Shown here: positions 27,004-35,594 of the stretch, piece by piece
How the letters are laid out: each line of letters begins with the position of its first letter
Position numbering within the stretch: the stretch's first letter is position 1
Source: Sphingomonas guangdongensis
Lineage (GTDB): Bacteria; Pseudomonadota; Alphaproteobacteria; Sphingomonadales; Sphingomonadaceae
Direction of reading: 5' to 3'
DNA length: 64,000 nt
Assembly (NCBI RefSeq): GCF_900199185.1
Contig: NZ_OBMI01000001.1
Span: 1,178,001-1,242,000 of the forward strand
Position numbers and translations under genes: made by a program
The notes under the pieces: generated by a model
What the model was told of the DNA's origin: nothing
Databases searched by the model: none
Seen by the model: only the letters and a program-made list of their open reading frames with translations

Positions 27004-27414
27004 CTAATAGCCTACTACCCTGGTCGAGCCGACATTGGTGACTAGAGCCCGGACGACTTCTGCCAGTTTCATCGGATCGAAGGGCTTGCTGATCACGCCC
27101 AGCACGCCCGCCCTGTCGTAGCGCGAGCGGCGAAGAGCGTCCGCCGTCAGGAACACGACGGGGGTCGGCGGCCCGCCCTCGCCGCGCAGCATGCGCTCGA
27201 GCAGCCCGAGACCGTCGAGCTCGGGCATGAGAGCGTCCAGAAGGACGACGTCGAACGTCTGCTCCTCCAGCACCGACAGCGCCTCGACGGCGCTGCCGAC
27301 CGTGATCGCGCGCATGTCGGGATCGAGGTGCAGCGAAAGCTCGACGATCAGCCGAATGTCGGGATCGTCATCGACGCAGAGGATGCGCAGATCGCGAGTG
27401 CGGTCGTCGTCCAC
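27004..27414 (-). CDS. single-domain response regulator (receiver only)
   Basis: This is a CheY-like receiver of about 136 residues and nothing else. It has ILCVDDDPDIR (acidic pair), the phosphoacceptor Asp in VVLLDALMPELDG, the conserved Thr in VVFLTADAL and the Lys in VISKPFDP. GTG at 27414 is chosen because residues further upstream in the longer frame are not protein-like. No histidine kinase lies nearby, so its partner is elsewhere. Confidence 0.8.
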   Translation of the reverse strand: MDDDRTRDLRILCVDDDPDIRLIVELSLHLDPDMRAITVGSAVEALSVLEEQTFDVVLLDALMPELDGLGLLERMLRGEGGPPTPVVFLTADALRRSRYDRAGVLGVISKPFDPMKLAEVVRALVTNVGSTRVVGY

Positions 27415-27547
27415 CGGTCTCGTTCTGACCGCGGCCGACTGCTTATGGCACCCCCAATTGGAACCGCATCGGTCGCATCCGATCGGGCCGTTACGCATCG
27501 ACTTGCCGCTCCGCACGAGGCAAGTTGGAGGCGCTTGGGGAGTCGAA

Positions 27548-27720
27548 ATGCTGAACGAGTGGAGCGACCGGGATCCTCGCCCCGTGGGACCAACGAGGCG
27601 CCGCGCCAAACTGTTCTACGGCATCATCTTGGCGGTCCTGACGCTGCTGACGATCGTCAGCATGGGGTCCGCCTTGGCGCACGGCGGCCGTTTCGACGAG
27701 CGAAGATGCCCGGAACACCG
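27548..27720 (+). pseudogene. possible remnant of a small membrane protein
   Basis: ATG at 27548 has GGAG at a good distance and begins a protein-like stretch with one membrane span (LFYGIILAVLTLLTIVSMGS) ending near AHGGRF. After about 57 residues the same frame becomes arginine-rich and overlaps cas5c in another frame for hundreds of bases, so the natural end has probably been lost by a frameshift. A different frame ends at 27903, overlapping the cas5c start codon as GTGA. Confidence 0.35.
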
Positions 27721-27899
27721 GGAAGCGATCGCTCGACACCGTCACGAAGGTCGAGCCTCGCCTGCCGCTCGGCTGCCGTCGCGAGCCCCGCAAGGGATCA
27801 GAGCTGTTCCGCCGGAGCGAATGGCTACGCTGCCGAGTTCAGCGGAGCGCCTTACCGCCATTTCCCCGAGCGCGACCGCGACGGGTCGCGAGCTTCTGC

Positions 27900-28523
27900 G
27901 TGATCGAAGCCGCAGGGGCCGACCTGCAGCCTTCTCCGACGTCGAAGCCCTTCACTCTCCGAGTGACGGGCGAACGGGCCTTCTTTCCTCGCCCCGAGTT
28001 CAGACTGGATCGGGTGAGCTTCGACGTCATCACGCCTCGCGCCGCTCGGGGCATCTTCGATGCGATCCATTGGCGACCGAGCATCCGATGGACGGTCGAG
28101 CGCATCCGCATCAACGCGCCGATCGTCCGGCGGACGCTGCACCAGGGAGCAGGTGGCGGCGCGGGGCGCACTGTCATCCTCGTGGACGTCGACTACTCGA
28201 TCGACGCTCGGCTGACCCTGCTGTCCGGCCGTTCCGAAACAGAGACGTTGGCGGAGCATGCCGCCATGTTCGCGAGACGGACCAGGAAGCCGCGACCGGG
28301 AACGAAGCTGTATCTCGGTCGACCGGACTTCATCGCTCAGGTCGAGGCGGTCGGATCGGACGACTCCGCGTGCGCTCCTTACGGCGCGAAGGAGCTGGAC
28401 CTCGGCTGGCTGCCATTCGACCACAGCTATGACGACGACTCAGGTCAGGCATACTTCCACGCCGTCGCACGGGCAGGCGCCATCGAGATCCCGGCAGCGA
28501 ACGCCGAGGACCTTTTCGCCTGA
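27900..28523 (+). CDS. cas5c: orphan type I-C Cas5 (Cas5c/Cas5d) protein
   Basis: This 207-residue protein matches Cas5c along its length. LRVTGERAFFPRPEFRLDRV, then SFDVITPRAARGIFDAIHW, HAAMFARRTRKP, YLGRPDFIAQ and LGWLPFDHSY correspond to the conserved blocks of type I-C Cas5. In Bacillus halodurans Cas5d the pre-crRNA nuclease residues are Tyr46, Lys116 and His117; here the aligned positions are His57, Glu119 and His120, so two of three are changed. No cas3, cas8c, cas7, cas4, cas1, cas2 or CRISPR array lies in the window. The protein may be a relic, or bind RNA without cutting it. The start is GTG at 27900. Confidence 0.8.
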   Translation: MIEAAGADLQPSPTSKPFTLRVTGERAFFPRPEFRLDRVSFDVITPRAARGIFDAIHWRPSIRWTVERIRINAPIVRRTLHQGAGGGAGRTVILVDVDYSIDARLTLLSGRSETETLAEHAAMFARRTRKPRPGTKLYLGRPDFIAQVEAVGSDDSACAPYGAKELDLGWLPFDHSYDDDSGQAYFHAVARAGAIEIPAANAEDLFA

Positions 28524-28533
28524 TCCATGCTGG

Positions 28534-29040
28534 TCAGCGCCGGCGCTTCCCAGACGCGTCCCACACCTCCACCGGACCGAGATCGAGCGCTCGCACGCCT
28601 TCCTCGATCTTCGACAGATCGCCGACGACAACCCACGTCATCGCGTTCGGATGCAGCGCCGCGGCGCTGCGGCCGATCGTCGCCGGCGTCAGCGCCGCGT
28701 AGCGATCCGGGAGGGTCGAAAGCCATTCGTAGGAATGGCCGTAGCGGTCCACGTAGCTGAGATAGCCGGCCATCGCGTAGTTCGTCTCGAACCGGTCGGC
28801 GAGCGTCAGAACCTCGCTTCGGGTCAGAAGGTTCAGCTCCTGCGCAGTCGCGGGACGATCGCCACCCACGCCCTTCAGCTCCTTCGCGATCTCGCTGAGG
28901 GCGTCGGCCGTCCTGTCGGTCTGCACGCCGGTGGCGACCGCGAACGCCTGCGGGCCCACTCCACCGCCGATGCTGCTTTCGCCCCGGAGGTCCAGCCCCG
29001 TTGCGAGAAGAAGGGACGGTTGAGCCGGCCGGCCGACCAA
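28534..29040 (-). pseudogene. C-terminal remnant of an M16 (insulinase-like) peptidase
   Basis: The minus-strand frame gives about 165 residues that match the last part of bacterial M16 peptidases: QAFAVATGVQTDRTADALSE, a RFETNYAMAGYL segment, and a final VVVGDLSKIEEGVRALDLGP with VEVWDASG. Full M16 proteins of this type are several hundred residues longer and carry HxxEH in the N-terminal half, which is missing. The remnant ends ten bases from cas5c, tail to tail, so the cut probably arose when the surrounding DNA was rearranged. Confidence 0.7.
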
Positions 29041-29160
29041 CTCCGGGGCGGGACCAATCAGCGCTCGTCGAGCGCGTCCGTCGGTCCTCGAACGCCTGCT
29101 TTACCGTGCTAAGACCGCGCTTCCCGTCATACGGGTGGTCGCCAGGCACTCTTCTCAGCG

Positions 29161-29523
29161 CTAGGTTACCGTGATCGCGTCCACGCGGTCCGGATAGAAG
29201 GCGAGGTGGTCCTTGATCGCGTCCACGGCGTCGAAAGGATCCTCATACGACCAGGCGACGTCCCGGGCGCTCCCGTCACGTGCGCTGAAGTAGCTAGCGT
29301 CGCCCTTATACGGGCAGTGCGTGCTGGTGGCGCTCCGCTCGAGCGCGCCCATCGCGACGTCGTCACGCGGAAGGTAGTAGACCGGGGGGAGGCTGGCCTC
29401 CTTGAGCAGCAGCGCCCTGCCGCTCTCCGCGAGCGTCACGCCACCCAAGGTCACGACGACCTTCTTCTCCGCCGGTCCTATGGCGATCGGATGATCGGGA
29501 CTGGGCGACCGTCCACCAAGCAT
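29161..29523 (-). CDS. DUF427 domain protein
   Basis: This 120-residue protein is a complete DUF427 domain: VVVTLGGVTLAESGRALLLK, then PPVYYLPRDDV, then STHCPYKGDASYFSA and AWSYEDPF. The last two blocks (CPYKG and W.Y..P) are the family signature. It has a beta-rich fold and is found as a short stand-alone protein in many bacteria; the biochemical role is not established. It stands alone here. Confidence 0.85.
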   Translation of the reverse strand: MLGGRSPSPDHPIAIGPAEKKVVVTLGGVTLAESGRALLLKEASLPPVYYLPRDDVAMGALERSATSTHCPYKGDASYFSARDGSARDVAWSYEDPFDAVDAIKDHLAFYPDRVDAITVT

Positions 29524-29647
29524 GCGATTCTCCCTTTATTCTACCTTTCAAGGACGGGCAAAAATCCACCACCAAACGGCATGTCGCAATCGACAGCGCA
29601 CCTAGGACAGATGCCTAACCGCGTTGAGCACGAGAGCATATGCGGAC

Positions 29648-30385
29648 TCACTTTCCACGACGATCGCCCTTGAGCCACTTCGCAAGCAGACCACCCGCAT
29701 GGTCGCCGGCTGCTTGTCGCGGGATCGGGTCGTAGTAGTCGACCGGCTTGAGAGTTCCGGCCGGGGAGCGTTCCTCGTGTTCGATAAGTTCGTCGCCGAA
29801 CGCATCCTTGTGGAATTGGCGAGCTTTGTTCATGCCAACCGAAGCCTTGATGCTCAGCGTCCGCAACATGGTGCGGAACGTCTCAAGGTCACGCTCGACA
29901 ACTGCCTTCTCCGCCTGCTCGAATTCGCGTTCGAAGTTGGGCACCATCTTCTGGAGCTTGGTGAGAACACTCGCGGGTTTTGGCTCAAGCCTAGCCAACT
30001 CGCGATCGGTCAGAAAATCCGGAAGCGGCAACAGGCTGAATTTTCGAACCTGATACTCGAGCGGCAATCGCTCGGATTTCTTCAGTTCTTCACTCATCGC
30101 TCGCATGACGAGCGAGTTCTCCCACATGTGGCGCTCCAGTTCCGTAAGCCCGCGCTTTGCGGCAACCACAGCCTCCTTCCGACGAGCATCTTCTTCGTCA
30201 CGCCGATACTGAAGATCTTCAGCGCGCTTCCGTCTGTCTTCCCGCAGCTTTACGAACTCCCACCAGTTCTTGAGCGCAAAACCGATAGTCGCCACGATCA
30301 CCGTCGCGCTCGCGGCTTTCACAAAGCCGACCACCTCGACGATCGATTCGACGGTTCCTGGCGGCAGTCCGGCTGGCTGGATCAT
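29648..30385 (-). CDS. hypothetical membrane-anchored coiled-coil protein
   Basis: This 245-residue protein has one membrane span near residues 18-38 (VVGFVKAASATVIVATIGFA). A highly charged coiled coil follows (KLREDRRKRAEDLQYRRDEE), then a helical soluble domain. It has no enzymatic motif. The local base composition (29.5-30.6 kb) is lower in GC than the surroundings, which suggests separate acquisition. No partner gene is close by. Confidence 0.65.
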   Translation of the reverse strand: MIQPAGLPPGTVESIVEVVGFVKAASATVIVATIGFALKNWWEFVKLREDRRKRAEDLQYRRDEEDARRKEAVVAAKRGLTELERHMWENSLVMRAMSEELKKSERLPLEYQVRKFSLLPLPDFLTDRELARLEPKPASVLTKLQKMVPNFEREFEQAEKAVVERDLETFRTMLRTLSIKASVGMNKARQFHKDAFGDELIEHEERSPAGTLKPVDYYDPIPRQAAGDHAGGLLAKWLKGDRRGK

Positions 30386-30628
30386 CGATCAACTCCCGCG
30401 TTCGCTGGGGACCACACCTTTTTCGTCGAGACACGCCCGGCAACCTCAACCTCACAGAAACCTTGATAACCTTCGATACAGGCTCAGCCTGAACCTGTGA
30501 AACAAAGTCTTCCGTTTGGCTGCAGACTCGAGACCGAGCCGGATTTACTCGATTCAAGAGAATCGTAGAGGTCGCCCGCGAGATCGTCAGTGCATTGTAG
30601 CGGGATCGAAGCGCCGACGCGCGGCTCG

Positions 30629-31429
30629 TCAGGCCGGCGGCAAGGTGTGCAGCATGGATGCCACCCGCTCACGCAAGCCGGCGTCCCGCGTGACCTCCAG
30701 CACCGAACTGAGGCTGCTCCGCGCGGCCTCGACCCGATCATCAACGAGCTCGAGCCGGGCCTTCTCCCACCACGCATGCGCGTAGGCCGGCGCCACGGCC
30801 GTCATCCGCTCGTAGAGCTCGAGCGCGCGCCGGCCCTTGCCCGCCTGCTCGGCGCGGCTGGCCTGGTTCTGAAGCAGGCGGACGAGGACCGCCCGGTTCG
30901 GCATCGCGGCGACCCGGGTAACCGCGCGGCCGGTTCCGCCGAACGCCTCCAGCATCGCCGCGAGCCGATCGGCGTCGACGCGCTCCCCGCCCGCGAACGG
31001 ATCGACGATGACCGGGTCCGCCTCTCCGCCGATCAGCACCAGCACGTGCCCGGGCACGTCGAGGACGTGCGCGGCCCACCCGAGCCGCCGCGCCATGGCC
31101 ACCCATAGGATGGACAGACTCACCGGAAGACCTCGGCGACGCACCAGGACCCTGATCAGATCGGCGTTCGCGGGATCGTCGTAGGTATCGGCACCGCCTT
31201 CAAAGCCGAACTCTCCGACCAGCACCGCGGACATCGCGTCGGCTCGCTCGGCCGACGTTTCCGCGTCCCGTCCTACCAGGTCGAGGCGGGTTTCGATCGC
31301 GTCGAGCAGGTCGTCGCAGAGCGACAGGTCTGTTCCGGGCTGGTCGATCAGCGCGAGCGTGAGCGCCGCCTGGTCCAGCAGGATGTCTTCCTCTTCCATG
31401 AGGCCGAGGCGGTTCAGGTCTTCCTTCAT
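30629..31429 (-). CDS. SirB1-family transglutaminase-like protein with TPR-like tail
   Basis: This protein of about 266 residues has the SirB1/transglutaminase-like core: ANADLIRVLVRRRGLPVSLS, then GHVLVLIGG and an IVDPFAGG strand. C-terminal helices resemble a tetratricopeptide repeat (ALELYERMTAVAPAYAHAWW). ATG at 31429 is used because residues before it overlap the neighbouring gene and are not protein-like. The usual Cys-His-Asp transglutaminase triad is not complete in this family, and its activity is unknown. The gene overlaps no neighbour and follows a GIY-YIG gene on the same strand. Confidence 0.75.
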   Translation of the reverse strand: MKEDLNRLGLMEEEDILLDQAALTLALIDQPGTDLSLCDDLLDAIETRLDLVGRDAETSAERADAMSAVLVGEFGFEGGADTYDDPANADLIRVLVRRRGLPVSLSILWVAMARRLGWAAHVLDVPGHVLVLIGGEADPVIVDPFAGGERVDADRLAAMLEAFGGTGRAVTRVAAMPNRAVLVRLLQNQASRAEQAGKGRRALELYERMTAVAPAYAHAWWEKARLELVDDRVEAARSSLSSVLEVTRDAGLRERVASMLHTLPPA

Positions 31430-31487
31430 GTCACCGCATATGGGGGGCGCAGGCGTCGATCGAAACTCCGCGACGCGGCAGCGGCGA

Positions 31488-31865
31488 TCAATGGCCACCT
31501 TCGACCCAGCCAACGCCTGCATGGCGGAACGCCTCCGCGAGCGCAGCCTCGATCTCGAGCGCCTCCCAGCGCTGGAGCGGGTTCAGGTGCTGGAACAGCT
31601 CGGGCAGCAGCCGCTCACCGAAGCGCCTCACCGCGCCGCTCGCCTTGTAGCCCGCCTTGTGCTGGTCGAAGCGCCAATCGGGATCGCGCGAGGTCTGCCC
31701 GACGTAAAGGCCGTGACGCTCCGGAAAGGACCGGTCATGCAGCAGGACGACGTAGACCGACTGGACCGCGCCCCGCGTCGCCCGGGTCGAAGCGCCCAGC
31801 GACAGCGCCGCCCGGCGCGCATTCGACCACCACGGCGGAGCGGTCGCGACGGGTCCCATTCCCAC
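31488..31865 (-). CDS. GIY-YIG-like nuclease
   Basis: This 125-residue protein has a degenerate GIY-YIG core: VYVVLLHDRSFPERHGLYVG supplies the two short motif strands (VYVV and LYVG). QTSRDPDWRFDQHKAG follows, with the Arg and His of the active region, and a later Glu lies in EALEIEAALAEAF. GIY-YIG domains cut DNA with one metal ion. The N-terminal 30 residues are poorly defined, so the real start may be downstream. It sits ten bases after a DnaQ-like exonuclease gene on the same strand, so two nuclease genes are likely co-transcribed. Confidence 0.65.
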   Translation of the reverse strand: MGMGPVATAPPWWSNARRAALSLGASTRATRGAVQSVYVVLLHDRSFPERHGLYVGQTSRDPDWRFDQHKAGYKASGAVRRFGERLLPELFQHLNPLQRWEALEIEAALAEAFRHAGVGWVEGGH

Positions 31866-31874
31866 GCGACGCCT

Positions 31875-32423
31875 TCAGCCGCGCGACGCCGCCTCGCGCG
31901 CCGCCCGTCGCAGCCGAAGCCAGGTCTGCAGTTCGGCCTCCGCGTCCGCGAGTGCGCGATGCGCCGGGTCCGCCGGCTTGCCCGCGTTCGCCGCCGAGAC
32001 AAGCGCATGCACCTCCAAGTCCAACCTCGCGGGCGCCACCACCGGCCTGAGCAGCTCGGTCGCGGTCTCGCGAAGCGCATCGTCGGTGTCGCGAAGGCGA
32101 AGCGCGTGCCGGGGAAGCTCCGCCGTGCGCAGCAGGACGCTCAGCCACTTGCCGTCCCACGACGGGGCGCTCGCGAACAGCTCGTGCCCGCCCAGGATCT
32201 CGACCATCCGACGCGCGACGAGATCGTGCGCCTCGCCGTTCCTAATGAGCCATTCCCGGCACATGCCGTGGATCGCCTCGGCGTTCGGATCCCAATCGGT
32301 CCACTCGGGTGCCGGTCTGATGACGTGCGCTTCCGATCGCCCGTCCTGGAACGCCCACGCGACTTCGATCGGATAGCTCCGATCGGAGAGCGACGAGGCC
32401 TCAAAATCAAGGAACACCTTCAT
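31875..32423 (-). CDS. DnaQ-fold 3'-5' exonuclease
   Basis: This 182-residue protein begins MKVFLDFEASSLSDRSYPIE, the Exo I motif (Asp and Glu) of DEDD exonucleases. Exo II is represented by the SWDGKWLSVLL region, and Exo III by HRALADAEAELQTWL with His and Asp. It acts on single-stranded DNA or RNA ends in this family. The start at ATG 32423 is clear because the much longer open frame upstream is only a shadow of two plus-strand genes. It is the first gene of a short minus-strand run with a GIY-YIG gene. Confidence 0.8.
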   Translation of the reverse strand: MKVFLDFEASSLSDRSYPIEVAWAFQDGRSEAHVIRPAPEWTDWDPNAEAIHGMCREWLIRNGEAHDLVARRMVEILGGHELFASAPSWDGKWLSVLLRTAELPRHALRLRDTDDALRETATELLRPVVAPARLDLEVHALVSAANAGKPADPAHRALADAEAELQTWLRLRRAAREAASRG

Positions 32424-32516
32424 GCGACCGATCTGACCTGAAAGCGGGCGGTCGCCAAGGGCGATCGCGACTTCGCGAGGCGGTCGGCTGGCAACGACCC
32501 ATTCAGTAAAAGGTAG

Positions 32517-33185
32517 GTGAACAAGCGTATTCTGATCGGAACAGATGAGGGGAAAGACGTGGACACGGCATGGCCAGCGATTTCCGAATTCATGGCCATC
32601 GCGCGCGATCGCGCACGCGGCGACGCACTCGGCTGGTCGCATGGCGCCTATGCGTTCAACCGCATAAGCGACCGGGACAGGGTGCACCTGGTCCACGAGC
32701 TGATGCAAGCCTGGCACGCGGGGACGGCGCTCGATCGCGAGGTGGTCGCGGGAGCGTTCCGGCAAGCATGGGACAGCGAGCCCTATCTCTACGGCTTTCG
32801 CGCGGGGAACTACTTCACGGCAGCCGCGCGCTACGGAGCCGACGTCTCCACCAGTCGCCTGCTCGAGGCATGGGCGAGCGCGATGATGATGCCGGACGAG
32901 AAGGCGGAAATGGCGGCTCTCGAGTTCCCATGCACCGCCTACCGGGGTGGCACAGGCGAGCCAGCGGGCGTCGCCTCCGGGACAAGCTGGACTCTGAACC
33001 CCGACACCGCCCGCTTCTTCGCCAACGATTGGCCCAGGAGATGGGGATCGACCGCTCGACCAGTCGTCCTGTCGCTCACGGTCGATCGATCGGACGTCCT
33101 CGCCTTCTTCGACGACCGGAACGAACGAGAGCTGCTCCTGTCCGGTGACGTGCCGCGAGCGGGGTTCGAGATCGTCGAGCCGTGA
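32517..33185 (+). CDS. possible ADP-ribosyltransferase-fold protein (R-S-ExE type)
   Basis: This 222-residue protein has a helical N-terminal half and a C-terminal half with the ordered motifs of arginine-type ADP-ribosyltransferases. Arg lies in TAYRGGTG, the Ser strand in SGTSWTLNPDTARFFA, and ERE (an ExE pair) in DDRNERELLLS before the last strands. No secretion signal is seen, so it would act inside the cell. It is a stand-alone gene with GTG at 32517 after AAGG. It could be an orphan toxin or a phage-type host-modifying enzyme. The motifs are convincing in order but the call is unaligned. Confidence 0.5.
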   Translation: MNKRILIGTDEGKDVDTAWPAISEFMAIARDRARGDALGWSHGAYAFNRISDRDRVHLVHELMQAWHAGTALDREVVAGAFRQAWDSEPYLYGFRAGNYFTAAARYGADVSTSRLLEAWASAMMMPDEKAEMAALEFPCTAYRGGTGEPAGVASGTSWTLNPDTARFFANDWPRRWGSTARPVVLSLTVDRSDVLAFFDDRNERELLLSGDVPRAGFEIVEP

Positions 33186-33365
33186 GCGACGCTCGCCGAT
33201 GCCAACTTCTCGAGGCTTGAAGGCCTGAACCCGACGACGGTCTGCTCCACACGGGTCGCCAGGATGGCACCGATCGGTGCGCCTGATTGACCGGACCGCG
33301 CGGCAGGCCTGCGGATAGGCGTCCCTTCTCGTTCGTTGCGACCGCATGACCGACGGAGGAAGATC

Positions 33366-34373
33366 ATGAAGGCGATGGTTCTGCGGGCACCGATCGGGCT
33401 CGAGCGGCTGACGATGGAGGAGCGACCGGACCCGGGAACGCCCGGGCGCGGCGAGATTCTGGTCGCGCTGCACGGAAGCTCGCTCAACTTCCACGACCTG
33501 GGCGTCGCCACCGGGCGCATGCCGACGGAGGACGGCCGCGTGCCCCTCGCCGATGGCGCCGGCGTCGTCGAAGCGGTCGGCGACGGCGTTACCGAGTTCA
33601 AGGCGGGCGACACCGTCGTGTCCTGCTTCTTCCCCGACTGGCAGGACGGCGCGCCGACCATAGGAGACTTCTCGCGGACGCCCGGAGACGGCATCGACGG
33701 CTTCGCGCAGGAGCACGTCGTGCTTCCTGCGAGCGCCTTCACCCACGCGCCGGAGGGCTACGACGCCGTGGAGGCGGCGACCATCACCACCGCGGGGCTC
33801 ACGGCCTGGCGCGCCCTCGTCGTCGACGGCAGGCTGAAGGCCGGCGACACCGTGCTGCTGCTCGGAACCGGCGGCGTCTCGATCTGGGCGCTGCAGATCG
33901 CCAAGCTGATGGGCGCGTCCGTCGCCATCACGTCGTCCTCGGACGACAAGCTCGAGCGAGCCCGAGCGCTCGGCGCCGACTTCTGCGTGAACTACCGCGA
34001 CGAGCCTGCTTGGGGACGAACCGTTCTGGACTGGACAGGAGGTCGCGGCGTCGACCACGTCGTCGAGGTCGGCGGCCCGGGCACGCTGGCCCAGTCCATC
34101 GAAGCGGTCCGCCTCGGTGGTCACATCTCGCTGATCGGCGTGCTCACGGGCGCAGCGGGCGAGGTGCCGACCGCCGCCCTGATGGCCAAGCAGGCCCGGC
34201 TCCAGGGGCTGATCGTCGGCAGCCGACGGGAGCAGCAGGACTTCGTGAGGGCGCTCGACGCCGGCGGCATCCGGCCGGTGATCGACCGCCGCTTCGCGCT
34301 GGACGAACTCGCCGACGCGTTCCGCTACGAGGCGAGCGGTGGCCACTTCGGCAAGATCGGGATCGAATGGTGA
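33366..34373 (+). CDS. zinc-type alcohol dehydrogenase-like (MDR) oxidoreductase
   Basis: This 335-residue medium-chain dehydrogenase/reductase has an N-terminal GroES-like domain (SSLNFHDLGVATGR, VPLADGAGVVEAVG). Its Rossmann domain has LLLGTGGVSIWALQIAK for NAD(P) binding and a YEASGGHFGKI C-terminus. The structural-zinc cysteines are missing, as in many quinone-oxidoreductase-like members. ATG at 33366 has GGAGG at an ideal distance. The substrate is unknown. It is not obviously linked to its neighbours and may be metabolic cargo. Confidence 0.85.
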   Translation: MKAMVLRAPIGLERLTMEERPDPGTPGRGEILVALHGSSLNFHDLGVATGRMPTEDGRVPLADGAGVVEAVGDGVTEFKAGDTVVSCFFPDWQDGAPTIGDFSRTPGDGIDGFAQEHVVLPASAFTHAPEGYDAVEAATITTAGLTAWRALVVDGRLKAGDTVLLLGTGGVSIWALQIAKLMGASVAITSSSDDKLERARALGADFCVNYRDEPAWGRTVLDWTGGRGVDHVVEVGGPGTLAQSIEAVRLGGHISLIGVLTGAAGEVPTAALMAKQARLQGLIVGSRREQQDFVRALDAGGIRPVIDRRFALDELADAFRYEASGGHFGKIGIEW

Positions 34374-34489
34374 CGGAAGCCGCCCGTCATCCAATTCGCT
34401 GAAGATCGGCGACGTGGATCGGCGTTGAGCCATCAGCCCGGGTCCCGTCCTTGCGTCGCGACGCGTCGCCGGAACCACTCGCCACCGAG

Positions 34490-35242
34490 TCAGCCGTTCG
34501 CGCCCTCGCGTGGCTCGCCGAAGCCCCTGAGGTCGAGTTCCGGCGCAGTCGAAGGCTCGGTCGCCGGTAGGTCCTCCTCTACCGGCGCATCGGAGACGTC
34601 GCCATCATCGGAGCCTGCGTCGATCGCCTCGATTTCGGCCTCGGCCGGAGCGGGAAGCCGCGGCTCCAGCACTTCGGCGTCCGCCAGTGCGAGCACCCGC
34701 GCCAAGCGCTCGCCTGCGACGACCGGCTCCATTCCGCCAGCCTTGGCGGTCGCCGCGTAGCGCTCGTTCGCGGCCGTCGCGTCGAACCAGGCGCTCTCGG
34801 CCGCGAGCTCGGCCGGATCCATGCGGACCCGGCGGGCGAGCGCATCGAAGGCGCCGCAGCGATCGAGCGTCGCCAGGGAGAAGCTGCGCTCGACCGCGGC
34901 CCAGCAGTTGACGCTGTAGACCATCGCGCCGGACGCGCCCTCCGCTCCGATCGCGAGTTCCGCGTGCCGGTCGGCGCGCCGGATCGCGTCGGATTCGACC
35001 TCCGGCGGAGCGGGCTCGGGTGGGGCCGCCGCCTGGCTCGCCGCTACGACCGGCTCGGGCGTCGTCGCCTGGTCGGAACCGCCGTCACTGGAGGCGAGGC
35101 CGATCACTGCCAGTAGGCCGACGGCTCCGATGACGACGGGCCACGGGTTGGACGGACGTTCCACGGCGCCGGTCGAAGCCGGCGTGCGCCGGACGGGCGC
35201 GCTCGACGGCGGCGCCGACGACCGCTGCTCCGACCCCTGCAT
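34490..35242 (-). CDS. hypothetical membrane-anchored protein
   Basis: This protein of about 250 residues has one membrane span near residues 31-50 (NPWPVVIGAVGLLAVIGLAS). A low-complexity Ala/Pro/Glu linker follows, then a helical domain with two cysteines (SVNCWAAVER, LDRCGAFDAL). The C-terminus is acidic. ATG at 35242 follows a G-rich ribosome-binding region. It is divergent from the hxs operon and could be connected with it, since HxsA is exported and wall-associated, but nothing proves this. Confidence 0.6.
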   Translation of the reverse strand: MQGSEQRSSAPPSSAPVRRTPASTGAVERPSNPWPVVIGAVGLLAVIGLASSDGGSDQATTPEPVVAASQAAAPPEPAPPEVESDAIRRADRHAELAIGAEGASGAMVYSVNCWAAVERSFSLATLDRCGAFDALARRVRMDPAELAAESAWFDATAANERYAATAKAGGMEPVVAGERLARVLALADAEVLEPRLPAPAEAEIEAIDAGSDDGDVSDAPVEEDLPATEPSTAPELDLRGFGEPREGANG

Positions 35243-35354
35243 GAGCTTACCCCCTTCTCCCGCGACATCGTGGACGGAGCCGGCGGGCCGCGCAAGCGGA
35301 CACGAGGCGGTTGAGTGCAGTCGCACACCGCTATACGCTCCGGTCGGGGAAGAC

Positions 35355-35594
35355 GTGGGGCAGGGGAACGCCGTGCATTCGGCAGCATCGGAGAGAGTCG
35401 CAGCGTTCATCGGTCCGAGTGCCGCTGAAGACGGCGCAGCACGTCGGGAACCCGAGACCGCCGGCGCTTCGGCGACCGCGACGCTCTCGGACGCGCAAGC
35501 GCGTCTGATCAGCAAGGCGGCGCTCGCCTCGGAGCTCGAGTGGCGACGCGGCCGGGACGAACGCGCCCGAGCCGCCGAGGCTCTGCACGGGTGA
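35355..35594 (+). CDS. small protein upstream of hxsB
   Basis: This 79-residue protein starts at GTG 35355 after GGGGAAG, and its stop overlaps the hxsB GTG by four bases. It is Ala/Glu/Arg-rich and helical, with ATLSDAQARLISKAALASEL and a charged tail. It occupies the place where hxsD usually lies but does not look like HxsD. Coupling to hxsB argues that it is a real gene of this operon. The longer upstream part of the frame overlaps an antisense gene and is rejected. Confidence 0.5.
   Translation: MGQGNAVHSAASERVAAFIGPSAAEDGAARREPETAGASATATLSDAQARLISKAALASELEWRRGRDERARAAEALHG

Noticed and set aside
27191-28432. 413-residue plus-strand frame covering cas5c
   Set aside because: Cas5c blocks are in a different frame over the same DNA; only a short part near 27548-27720 of this frame looks like protein.
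31875-34478. 867-residue minus-strand open frame
   Set aside because: Only the last 182 residues (from 32423 down) are the DnaQ-like exonuclease; the rest is antisense to two clear plus-strand genes and has shadow composition.
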